Source: Heliopora coerulea
Lineage: Eukaryota > Cnidaria > Anthozoa > Scleralcyonacea > Helioporidae
Assembly (NCBI GenBank): GCA_030142905.1
Contig: JASJOG010000035.1
Coordinates: forward strand, 434,001-498,000
Direction: 5' to 3'
DNA length: 64,000 nucleotides
Made by a program: the position numbers and the translations under genes. Positions 1-11,700 of the stretch are shown here, piece after piece (within the stretch, counting starts at the first letter, position 1; the number at the start of each line of letters is the position of its first letter). The notes below the pieces were generated by a model that saw only the letters and a list, made by a program, of their open reading frames with translations, did not search any database and had not been told where the DNA came from.

Positions 1-6
1 ACATAC

Positions 7-3000
7 CTCATTCTCTGTTTCCACAGATTCATTTTTGGATGAAAAAAGGGTTGATTTTTGCAACTTTTCACTCTGCACAAGAAATGACAGTTGAATACTA
101 GTAAGTGATAAGACTTTACACGACAGGAAGGCTACAAATGGTATATATTGTAATACTAACAATACCGGTAATAATATTAAAAGTGTGTCAGACCAGTCTT
201 TTCCTACAATATATTTAAAAACAAGTTATCTTCCATTGAACCTACCAATTGCTCTTGAAGTCTTGATACTTTCTTCTGCAATGATTCAAGTTTGGTTCTT
301 TCAACCACAAGTTGCTGTTCTAAAAGTGTCTATACACAGCAAGATTTTTATTGATAACATTATTTTAACACAACACAGTTTTAACTTTTAAACATTAGAT
401 TACCTTTTCAACCATCATTGTTTCCAGTTGTTTGGAGTGCACAGCTTTCAGTGCTTCTATCTTTCCTGTTTCCCTGAAAATCACAAAATACTTGGGCCTG
501 ATTCATGGTACATGTAACTACAGTAAAAATTTCTGGTTTACAAATAAGACTGGTATACAGGATTTAATTATATACACCAGTCCAACCAATGAGCGTTTTC
601 TAACCTGCTTTTAAAGTCTTCAAGTTCTTCTAACTTTGCCTTTTCAATCTCAAGTTGAGCTTCAATTCTGGACTTCTCTTGCCTATAGTTGCCAATTAGT
701 GACTCCAGTGATGCAACTTGAGAATTCAATTCCAAGGACCTTTCAGTTGCTGCCCGTTCCTTCTCTTGTGCTGAGGCTTGCTGACTTTGCGCTTCAGCTG
801 AAATAATAAAACGATAATCACCAATTAGGTTATTTAAGTGTCCAGTAAAACAAATGGAAGTTGTTGAAGCTTTGCTTTATTTCTCCTTAGAACATCAACT
901 TTGAAATCTAAAGTAAAGAGGGTCAAAATTAAAAATGGAAGTGAAAGCTTAATTTTGCCCATTCTTAATGTTGGTGTTAACTGCATGTAATATAGTATAA
1001 TACCTAATCTTTCTGTGAGGTTCTTTTCCAGTTTTTCCCAAGATGTTTGTTGACTTCCATATGAATGTTGAAGATTCTCAATTTGACGCAATAAAGGTCT
1101 GGTTGCTGTGGAAAAAAAAAAACAAAACAAACAATACAATTGTTCTTTTTTACAAGCTATAGTAATATTCCAGGCAAGCAAAATTGAGGAAAAAAGACCC
1201 ACCAATGGACACACTTTCTGTTAACTCTTGGTTTCTAGTCTCCGCTTCTTGAAGCCTCTGAGTAATAAAAATTGATCAATACAGTACACCCTTTAAAATA
1301 ATGTTGACATTCAATACATTCACTGATATCATACTGTACCATTTGTAGATCTGCTATCTCTTGTCTCAAGTTGTCCTCCCTTCTAGAAGCTCGCTGCTCA
1401 CTTCGACTCATCTGCATTTGGAGATCTGTGACCTAAGAGAAGAAACTGTAAGAAGACCTTGAAACCACAATATCAAAAACATTGCACCCAGTGCTGTGAC
1501 TACAGTAAGTTGGTAGCAATGATAACAAAGTTATCAATATTAAAATTTAACAGATGCATCTGGTGGCTTTTTTAATTAACCATTGAAACATTGGTCAGGA
1601 GTGAGAAGGTTACTCTTGCATGGTTTTCAATGTGTTTGGCAAATAATTAGAACTCACACTTTCTTACACAGCACTCACCTCCATTGCTAAAACATCACAC
1701 TCCTTTTGAGATTCCTTCTTCATCTTTTCCATAGCCATCCTCAACTCTTCTTTAGCATTCATTTCAACACTAAGAGTTGCTTCCTAAAAACAGAAAAAGT
1801 TTTGTTCTTTATCATTATGTTTTGTTGTGGTTGCCACATTGCCAAGAAGACTTGAAAACAGCAATGAAGAATGGTGCCTCAAACCTGCACTGCATTTGAC
1901 TTGGCTGCATTTTCTTTATGGAGCTCTGTTATTTCTCTGAAAAACATTAAATGTTAGATAAATTATTTTCAATACAATGCATGGTGTACTCTACCTATTT
2001 TGACTATTTAGGCTGGAAAAGCCAAGTCTCAAAGAAACAATGTTTCCTCAAATCTTCAACAGTTTACATGGCCATGTTATGTCACAATTTGTAGGGTTAC
2101 TGCAAAGGCTGACACACAGGTAGGCTTTGTACCACTTATTCTGACAATGTCCCAACACTACATGGCAAAAGCTTTGCTGTCTGACAATCTATTACTAAAG
2201 TGGAAGAAAATATCGATGATTATGAAACCAGACTCATAATAGAATAAGATACCACATGGGAATACAGTGAAAACTGGTTTTTTTTATTGCAACACAATTA
2301 ACAGACAAACATGCCCAGCATGTGAATAATCTTGACATGAACATCAATTACTTTGTGAGAAGGGTGTGCATGTGGTATTCGAACACAAGTTGGTGATGTG
2401 TCAGAAATGAAACTAGTGAGGGCATTTTACTTTTCCAACTGTTTGAAAATTTTCATACAGTATTTTCACATGATCATTTTATTGTAAATCTAAGTACAGG
2501 TATGTATGAGGAAGAGTGACACCTCTCACACTGCTGTGAAAACATAGATTCTTACTTGTAAGCATTGTCTAATGCTGTTTGCAGACTTGGTAGTTTGGCT
2601 GAAGACTCCTCTAATTCTACCTAAATTTATATATTATTTTGAACAAATTGCAATTCATTACCATAACCCAAAATAAAAGAATAAATTGAATGGTATCAAA
2701 GAATGAAAAAAAAACCTTTTGCTTGGCAATTTGTTCATCTTGCTTTTTGATATAATCATTCAATTTCTTGATGGCATCTAAAGACAAATAAAACATCTGA
2801 TAACATTATATCAAGAAAATGTAATAAGATGTTCTGCATCAATTTTAGGCAGCATAACTTTAAACACAGCTTATGGCATCATACATTTTCTCAAATCAAT
2901 GATGCAGAATACAAATTTACCTTCCTGATTTTTTTCATGTTCATCTCTTTCTTTCAAAATTCCTGTCAGTCGCTCAATCTCAGATTCTGCTTCTCCAAGT

Positions 3001-6000
3001 CGTGTGCTACAACAGATAAAAGTTGCTAAATCGGCTGCCTAAATTGCATGGTTGTCCTATATATTTTATTTTATGTATGTTATTTACAATACACATTTGT
3101 TGCATAAAAATGTATAAGTAAGTTTGTGTCAATCAGTTTGTATTGGATGAATTGATGGACATACATACATGTAAACAGTATGTTTTTATGCATTTGTATA
3201 TTTTGTATAACTGATAGTGCATGTCTTCGTAATTTGCCATGAATGCTTAATTATATTGTACCTTAGCTTTTTGTTCAAAAGATTGCTTTCTTTCTCCTTT
3301 GCTCGCAATTTCTTGATGTTGTTATTAGATTGCAAAATTTGTTTTGATAAATTTTCACCTAAATTGTAGACCAAAAAAAAAGTATTTATTTAAAGAATTA
3401 GCACAGAAAATTGGACAACACAAATGATAATCTTCATAAATTTTGTAACCTCTTAGCCTCTAGTGGAACATGTACAACTTGCATTCATCAAAATGGTTCA
3501 AAATTTTTAAGTAACCTTATATGTGCCAGAGTTTTACCTTCTTGCATAAGCTGTGCTATCTGTTCATCTTTTTCTCGTGACAGAAGCTGAAATTCCTTCA
3601 GTTGTCTCTCATTGCTAGAGAGAAAGAATACACATTGATTCTCGTGATGTATTTAACATAAAAATTTCATTCCTAGCTATTTTGCTCCTTACTCTGAGCT
3701 AAGGCACTTCTGGGTTTCTTCAAGCTGCTTTTTGTACAAGTCTCGTTCCTGAAACATAGTGTGAACTGGAATAAGATTACATGATGATGATGATGACCCT
3801 AATAATAATAACAACAACAATAATAATCATAATACAAAATACTTCTAGAGCTACCACTACTACAATGGTTGCTGATACTGCTACTTAATTACAACCAAGT
3901 TATTATAATAATCATTCAATTTAGGGAGTTTCCAAGAAAACTTCTAATACCTTACTTTCACAATGCCTTCCACAATTGTTGGGAGCCTTGCTAAGGTTGC
4001 AGCAATGCTAAGTGTTCACTTGCATTTTGCACATTGGCTAGTGCAGAAGTACAGTAAATAGTAAAATTATGCAGCAGTAACAGTACATGTATCCATGAAA
4101 AGAAAGTCTATCTAACATTATTATTGCTTCCTTGTTTTGTAGGAATTCCAGCCCTTACTTTTGCAGCAGCCTGCAATTTAGTTTCTGAAGTAGAAATTCT
4201 GTTGGTGAACTCTTCTTTCATTTGCTCATATTCTGAATCATCTATCTTATGAACTTCTTCAATCTGTTCAAGTTGACTAGAAAAATATACAAACCATCAC
4301 TTTTTCATAATAAAAATGTGAGACAAGACAGCAAAGATGAGGAACCCAGGAACAATAAAGAGGTAAAGATTATAAGATTTTAAATTTTATTGGAATATTA
4401 ATTTTAATGATGCTGATTCTCCATTGTGTTTCTACTTAAATATCAACTAGATTGAACAAATCATGAAGGCCCTATTGGTCATGGTTATTGAGAGGAATTC
4501 ACTTGAAACAGGTTTGATTTCTGATACTTTCATATACTGCAAATTGAATCAATCTCTTCCAAAAAACATTGGTTTTCTGTATTTATTGATTTTATCTGGG
4601 AACTTAATTACATGACCTAGTCTGACTATAATTCATGGTCAATGAGGCTTTATTTTGATTATGACTGTCAATCATACCTTCTCAAAATGGCATTGGTCTC
4701 CTGATGATTTAAATTCTCTTTACTAAGTTCCACTAGTTTGGATTCTCGAACTTCAATAATTTGAAGAAGTTTCTCATTTTCCTATGGGAAACATACCAGA
4801 CTGAATTAGAGCTATATCAATATCATAATTAGGGAGTGTCTGACTTCATCAGTTGACATGTCAGTGATACAACCATTTTTATGAATTTGACCCAACATTA
4901 CAGCACCTTGAGTTTTAATTTATGAAATTAATGTCTCCCTTATGGGAACTTCAGACAGTAGTTACCTGCTATGTCCACCTTTCAGAAAACTGACAATAAC
5001 TTTGCCCTTGTTTAATCATGGTAAACTTTCAGCAACATTGGCCTGCCAACCGCTTGCTTTGGTGAAAACACAGTTTATATAACACGTTTAAGACACCATC
5101 CAAACCTACCCTTTTAAGTGATTCAATGACCATTCCATTCATTTCATTTTCACCAGAATCCTCATTTGTTTTTTCAAAATGGGTTTCTGGCATTTTAATC
5201 TGTGATTTCTCTACTTCAGATTGTTCTTGGGTTTTCTTCTCAACACATGATGTACTATCCATGGCTGAAGACTGATTCTCTTGCATTCCACTTGCTTCTA
5301 TTAGATCAACGTTATTAGCAAACTTAATTTCCTTCTTAAAGTCATTTTCATCTGTCACATTCTCCTTTGTTCTGTTAGCACATGGAGTGGATGCAGCAAG
5401 TGGTGGGGAACCAAAAGAATCAAGCTCTTCACAGGTTATCCTGCTTTTATCTTTATTACTACTACTTCTCCTTTCTTCATGTTTTTTAATATCCACTTCC
5501 TCATTGAAATTACCATGGTCTACTTCTCTTTCTCCACCACAGTTATCTTTTTCCTTGGACAAAAAATCTTTGCCAATTTTAATGCTTGATTGTGTATACT
5601 CTCCTTCTTTCTCACTCTTTACCGGACTATTTAGTTTATTTTCATCATCTTTAGACAGCCCAAATGAGATCTCATCATTTTGTGTTTTAGAGCATTCATT
5701 AACTGATTTAACGTTAACAACAGCAACACTTCCTGGATCCTTTGACATGTAACTCTCTTCCGCTTTCATATCCTCAAAGGAAACTACTTCCTGTACACTG
5801 TTTCTTGCATCTTTTAAACTTCCCAGCTTATTACTTACTATTTCATTGTTCTTTCCTTTTGTATCTCCATTTTGTTTACTTGGTTCATCTAAAACATTAA
5901 CAACATTCTTTTTCTTGGAACTTCTTTTCCCATTGTTCCTTTTTGAATTCTGAGATCTTGATGTAGCTGATATTTTAGCACTTTTTTTTGGACATTCTCC

Positions 6001-7244
6001 TTCCTTTGCAATTTCAGCTCTTTCATGTTGTGTGAAGTCAGCATCTTCTAAACTTGTTTTTCCCTTTTCTAACTCTTCTTTGTCACTTACAGGTTTTTCT
6101 TGTGAAACAAGTGACCCCCAAAATGAATCTCCTCCAGAAAGCCAACTGCCAGATGAATTTTTATCTTCAGATTTGTTTCCTTGGTGCTCTGTAGAATTCA
6201 GCTGGCCACCTGGAAGGGCAGGGTAAGACAATTAATTTAAAGGCTGAATTGTAATAATGTTTACAGTAGGTCTTTAAATTCAATCTGTGAAAATTTTAAC
6301 GGGCCTTGCTTAACAAAGTTATATATACAGACAAGTCTTGTGCTGTTCTTATCATGGATTATGTCCTTGTCTTATGACAAACCCATATTTGACATAAAGA
6401 ATCTTGTCAACTAGTACTTCTTTGAGTGCACATGACCTTTCCATACAAGTACAGTACAAGTGCCCCCTGCCACATAATACCACCCAAATTACAGTAAACA
6501 TGCTCCTATACCCTAGTTAACCTCACAGTGTTTGGCAGGTCTGTGATGCTCTGGTAAGGACCTCCCTGGGCCATTTTAATGCCTGATAGACCTGGTGGTA
6601 TTACCATAAGTGCCACGCATCGTGAAAGCAAACTACTTTGCTCTGTTAAATTAACTCATCAAGGAGCAAGACTCAGCCCCGTTGACAAGCAAAATTGTTT
6701 GGTGTTAGTCAGAGGAAAATGATAGTGTGTCCTTACTCCTTAATGGGTTATGATTTGACCCGAGCCATTAAAGTCAATAGAGTTGTAACGGATAGACTTT
6801 GTCTGGTGAAGCCAAAAAAAATTTTACGTTCATCTTGTCGTTAATCCATCAACTCACTGTCAACGTTTTTTCTAGGCGTTTCTTACACTAGCGCAAATGC
6901 AAATGACGTGGCTGATTGACAAGACAATAGCACAGTGATCCTTCAAGCTACACCACATGTACAAGTTTTAAAATTTTAAGTTGATTGTTAAATTCTCGAA
7001 TGACATATTCGTCGTTCGAATGACATATTCGTCGTTCGCTAGTATGTTGTCGTACAGTACAATAATCTGACAGGGATTCCTCGGGTCTTCTGAATTGCTG
7101 GTTATCATCACCTGTTTCAGTAGGTTTCTGTCGTTTTCCTTCTTTTCCATCCTTCACTTCAGAGGGTATATCTAAAACTTTATCGATGGATTTCTGAGCT
7201 TGGCTCAGCAGGCCTGTGAAAGAACGCGAGTCGAACCAGCTCAT
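7..7244 (-). CDS. TMF1: TMF1 golgin (TATA element modulatory factor 1), 3' end off window
   Basis: TMF1 is a long coiled-coil golgin of the Golgi that binds Rab6 and tethers vesicles; it was first described as a TATA-element binder. I joined 19 exons: 7112-7244, 5110-6209, 4678-4781, 4159-4276, 3693-3748, 3538-3614, 3262-3358, 2921-3006, 2716-2777, 2556-2620, 1885-1936, 1679-1783, 1340-1432, 1203-1257, 1004-1105, 605-797, 404-473, 246-329, 7-72. They total 2,718 nt, exactly 906 codons without a stop. The N-terminus begins MSWFDSRSF and has SQAQKSIDKVLDI, the family signature; motifs KKLRAKEKES and RPLLRQIENLQ recur in vertebrate TMF1. Residues ~45-411 (exon 2) are acidic, Ser/Lys-rich and poorly conserved; the rest is heptad coiled coil. 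Vertebrate TMF1 is near 1,090 residues, so about 190 C-terminal residues, including the Rab6-binding region, lie left of the window. Confidence 0.93.
5110..6209 (-). CDS. TMF1: TMF1 exon 2, large disordered linker exon
   Basis: This single 1.1 kb exon encodes residues 45-411 of TMF1. It is rich in Ser, Lys, Glu and Asn and shows no recognisable fold, matching the low-complexity N-terminal half of vertebrate TMF1 in position rather than sequence. The acceptor is at 6210-6211 and the donor (GTAGGT) at 5104-5109. Together with exon 1 it gives a whole number of codons. Open frames on the opposite strand here are composition shadows. Confidence 0.85.
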
Positions 7245-8150
7245 TTTCGTGCAAGAACCAGAATTTTAACACGAGGTTACAAGACAAAGTAATAATTCAA
7301 CTGCTTTCCAAATTAACACGTCTCGTCGTCGTTCAATAAAATTTAATTGATGTTAAAATTTGATATGTCAGAGAGATCGCCATTTTGAATTTACATGACC
7401 ATTTGTTGTCATTTTTTCGTTAAAATGCATACGTTTCAGGTACCCAAATATAATCGGATGTCCTTCGGGTAATCTCGCCTACTGTAAATGACGCGAATCA
7501 AATTCATCAAATCACGCACAGGTGACGTCACGGTTGCGTATTTCGACATGTTTAGCTGAGTCATGGCTGAGTTCGATCATTAATTCTAGGACATAAATAA
7601 AGATTTATTTAGAAATTCTTTAGTGTTAGTTCATGTTAGCTTATCTGACTTTTCAGTTAGAAAGTAGGCACTGCAGGAAGCTTCATTGACATAGAAACTA
7701 CGTGGTGCAGACAGTACACTGCTGACATTATTTCTAATTTTAGTTCAAATAGAATAAACTCAACGTTTGCTGTGGGAGGTGTACCTTGAGTTTCGTAAAT
7801 CATTTTTTGTTTGGAAAATTAAAATACAGCTGCAAATTCCGACCGAATATCTAAAATAACTTTCCGACTGTGGTTAAGTCTTACGACACATGGCACTTTT
7901 CCAATTACCAATCTTCGGTCCCAGTCCATCACCCCATGAATGAATGATCCGCGGGAAGTGATCGAAAGTAATCGATGGTGGCAGCTGACTGATTTCCATT
8001 ACAATAGGATATCAAAGAAGATACTGTTTACTTTTGTTTAATTTTACGTATCGTGATTAAGCAGCTGAAACGATATCCAGATACACTTCCTGCACTCCAC
8101 TGCTGCCCATTAAAGCTCATTCATGTAGAGTGAAACCACGTTACGGTGCG
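7245..8150. promoter_or_regulatory. divergent intergenic region between TMF1 and FOXRED2
   Basis: These 906 bp separate the TMF1 start codon (minus strand, 7242-7244) from the FOXRED2 start codon (plus strand, 8151-8153), so they should carry the 5' UTRs and promoters of both genes. I see a perfect CRE octamer at 7523-7530 and an AP-1-like TGAGTCA at about 7557-7563. No TATA box is obvious. No coding exon is visible. Shared control of the two secretory-pathway genes is inference. Confidence 0.6.
7523..7530. promoter_or_regulatory. CRE/ATF-type palindrome TGACGTCA
   Basis: A perfect 8-bp CREB/ATF site lies 279 bp upstream of the TMF1 start codon and 621 bp upstream of the FOXRED2 start codon. 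Factors of the CREB/ATF bZIP group bind this sequence. A random 8-mer occurs about once per 65 kb, so its position between two divergent genes is suggestive but not proof. Confidence 0.4.
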
Positions 8151-8706
8151 ATGGCGTCTTCGTTTCACTTAGTTTGTTTGACTTTGTTTTATTTCGGTAT
8201 TATTTCAACAACTTTCAGCCTTGTAGACTATGATTACTGTGTCGTTGGAGCTGGTCCTGGAGGTAAGCTTTGGTTCTGCCGAAATTCCTTAAAGGTAAAA
8301 ACCGTTAGTCGATTGATTCATATAGTATTGACCGAAAACTTTCATTGATAGGTTTACAAATAGCATATTTTTTGCACAAGTCCGATCGAAACTATATGGT
8401 ATTCGAAAGGGACATCGAAGCAGGTGCGTTGTGAGATTTCCTAACTTCTTTTTAAAATCACTAATTGCCTGATCGAGATACCAGATCAAAATCAAATTTT
8501 CGTCATTTTAGGTGCTTTCTACAAGAAATATCCTCGACATCGCAAATTGATTTCCATCAACAAGAGATTCACAGGTTATATGAAGTTGTGATAAGGTTTC
8601 CCGTGCACCATAACTTATATTCGTTTTCTGACATCTAAAGTTGATCCACGCGTTAATACAGCTGCTACTACATTAAAATTCTGCGTATCAATTTACACAA
8701 AATACT

Positions 8707-8737
<31 letters not shown>

Positions 8738-11700
8738 GGCTATGATTTGAAATTTCGCTTTATCAAGAAATTAGACTAATGTGCTCAAGCTTGTCTTTTG
8801 AGAGACAAAGAGGATTTCGTGCAATTAGAAAATCCTAATAGCGCTTTTGCCTACAAATCACTTCGTGTTTTCATAGTCTGCCTAAAAATTGGTAAACAAA
8901 ATGATCGCGTATGATGATATGGATAAATAGCAAAGAACGAAATAACTGATGGGATTGAATAAACATCAAAGACTGAGCTAATAGATGGGATTATCGTTGT
9001 TTTAATTATTCTGTACTGTATGTTCTGCCTAAAATCATTGTTTTCAACTGCAGGGCAAACAGCTTCCGTGTCTCTCGTAATACTGTGTTTTCATTTTATA
9101 GGAAAGACAAACAAAGAATTTAATTTTCGGCACGATTGGAACTCGCTTATTAGTGATGACGAATCCCTTCGAATGACTCAGTATACAAAGGACTTCTTTC
9201 CACATGCAGATGTTTTGGTTAGTTTCGACTTTTTGTTTAGTTCATTCAGTGTATACTGCCGTTAGACCGACTGATACCATTTCAGTACGCCTACTCTTCC
9301 ATTCAAAAGCCAATTACGTTTTCTCAGCTTGGCGTAAACTCTCTGCAGCTGAAGGAAGTCTAGACATATCAATATCCACGCATTAACGTGAAGTCAAAAG
9401 ATGACATCTACACCACATTCTTAGTCTTCACTTTGGCTATTCACACGCGGTCAACGATGTGTCCGTTACAAATTTTGTTCGTAGGTTCGTGATTACAAGC
9501 CGAACAGTCGGCATTTATCTTAGGTTGAAATTCTGTCTGAGGTAGATTAAAGATGCCGTTTAATTATGGAAGCTGAAAAGGAAGTCACCTGTCACGTGCG
9601 AGGTGAAGTCTTTTATGCGATATTGAATTAATTAAACAGGTGCAAAAATTCGGCCTATTTTGGGAATTTTCAAAGTAAACATTAAACAGGAATGAACTTG
9701 AAATGCATGCTGTTTAGTCACATGATGTATGTGATTCTGAAGTCGTCCAAATTCTATCCAGCTCTAAAATATCGAAATATTAGGTATGGTAATTTAGACT
9801 ACTATAGAGAGGTATTCAAATGCCAAAATTTGATTGAAACGCTTATTTCTGGCAAAGATTTGGTCCTGTGACCACGAAATCACAAACAAGAAAAACTGTT
9901 ATGTATCTGTAATAGTATAATTTTTTGTTTAAAGAATGTAAAATAATGATATTGCCCCAGAAGCATAGAAATCGGTATATTCATAATTAGGTGTTATCTA
10001 TTTGTAGAGGCAAAGTTAACATTTTTTATTTTTTGGAACTACCCACAATTTAAAAACCTCTAAAATAACCCACATGATTTCATTGAACTCATCACAGGGA
10101 TGAGCCTTGGGCACTAAAGGGTTAAAAATAAGTTGTTTAAAAATGTCACATTTCTTTCATTCTTACAAACACATCATTTTGATAATCCAGTCAAGCTGAC
10201 AATTTAGTTTTTAACAGAAAGTTTTTTTGATAGTTTCTTGAAAAACCTTCAGAACAACATATAAACAGCTGCTTCTTAGTTTTAACTTTCCCAACATTCT
10301 GTATGACAGATGTATTTCACAATGTATTTATATACACTGAATGAGTAAACAACTAGTTTCATACATTACATCTTTTTTTTCAAACATACTGGTACTACAG
10401 CAAGTTACATGTACATGTGCTCATAGTAATATGTATTTCTATCGCTATTAAGGTATTTTGAATTTGAATGAGTAAAAAGCCTTTATAGAAAATCACGAGC
10501 ACATTTTTTAAAAAATTGGTTATCCCATTGTATCTCTTAATGAAGCAGCTGTCAAATAGTAAATTTAATATCCAAGTAAGATAATTTCAACATTAAGAAT
10601 ATCTTAATCCTTAAATGTGTTTTCATTGAGATTGAAAAGAGACTTTTTAAAACAAAAACCTATATAAAGCATCTTTAGCTGTTATATTTAACAAATAGAA
10701 GATTGCTTGAGCATCTCAGTGCTCAGCTGTGACAGAAACACATATGATGTCATTTCAACAGGAAAAATACCTGGTAAAAACACAAGATGTAGCTGAGTAA
10801 AAGTGGTAAAAACTACTGATGTGACATGATAATGAAAGAAAATGATATTATAATATTTTTCAGCAGCTGACAAAATGCCCAGCACCATATATGCAACTTA
10901 CTGTTTACACTGCCACAGGGAAGTTGTTCTACAAGTTAGCCAATCAGTGAATAATTAATATTTGATGAATCATGTTTTTTTTGTGTTAATGCTGGGAAAC
11001 AGCTGTTTTTATAAATATTTCTCTTCTGAGTGCCATTTATTTTTTTACAGGTGAAATATTTGAATGACTTTGCCACAAAACTGAAGTTAAATATTTCATA
11101 CAATACCAATATTCAGAACATCTCCAAGGATGCATTTCATGATGTTTTTGTTATCAGAGATCAAAACTCCAAGATGTATACCTGTGGTGACTTGATTGTC
11201 AGGTACAAAATGTTTATTTTTTTCAGTGTTACCATATAGTAAACTTGAACATGGCTTTACATAAGTAAATGCAAAATTACCATGTTGAATGGCCTCATCA
11301 GTATCTTTTGGTTTGAACAGCACTGGTATGTCCACTGAAATTTTGCCAGTCTTCAAGGGTTCTGAATATACAGAGGTAAATCAAATTTTCATTTCCTTAA
11401 AAAGTTTGTGCTTTAGAGTAAGTGTATGTGTAATAGTCTCATGTCTTCAAGCATTCAGTTTCTTGAATACAATGATAATGCATACTATACATGATCCAAG
11501 AAGAGCATAATGTGTGGCAAGTGCATTTCAAGAATTATATAAGTATAAGTCGGGCAATCTCACCCACATTAAAGGGCAAATTTTATTGGCTAGAATGGTT
11601 CGTTCAGCATAAACAGATGGAGACAAATCAACTTTAGTTTACTTTGTTTTGAAGACATAGCAGCAACACACATTGGAATTGTAAGATATTCCACTTCCCA

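Noticed and set aside
5387..5752. 121-codon plus-strand open frame
   Set aside because: Antisense of TMF1 exon 2; its Ser/Leu-rich composition mirrors the Lys/Glu/Asp-rich sense protein.
8130..8150. Upstream GTG start extending FOXRED2 by seven residues
   Set aside because: Nuclear genes start at ATG; the ATG at 8151 directly opens a good signal peptide.
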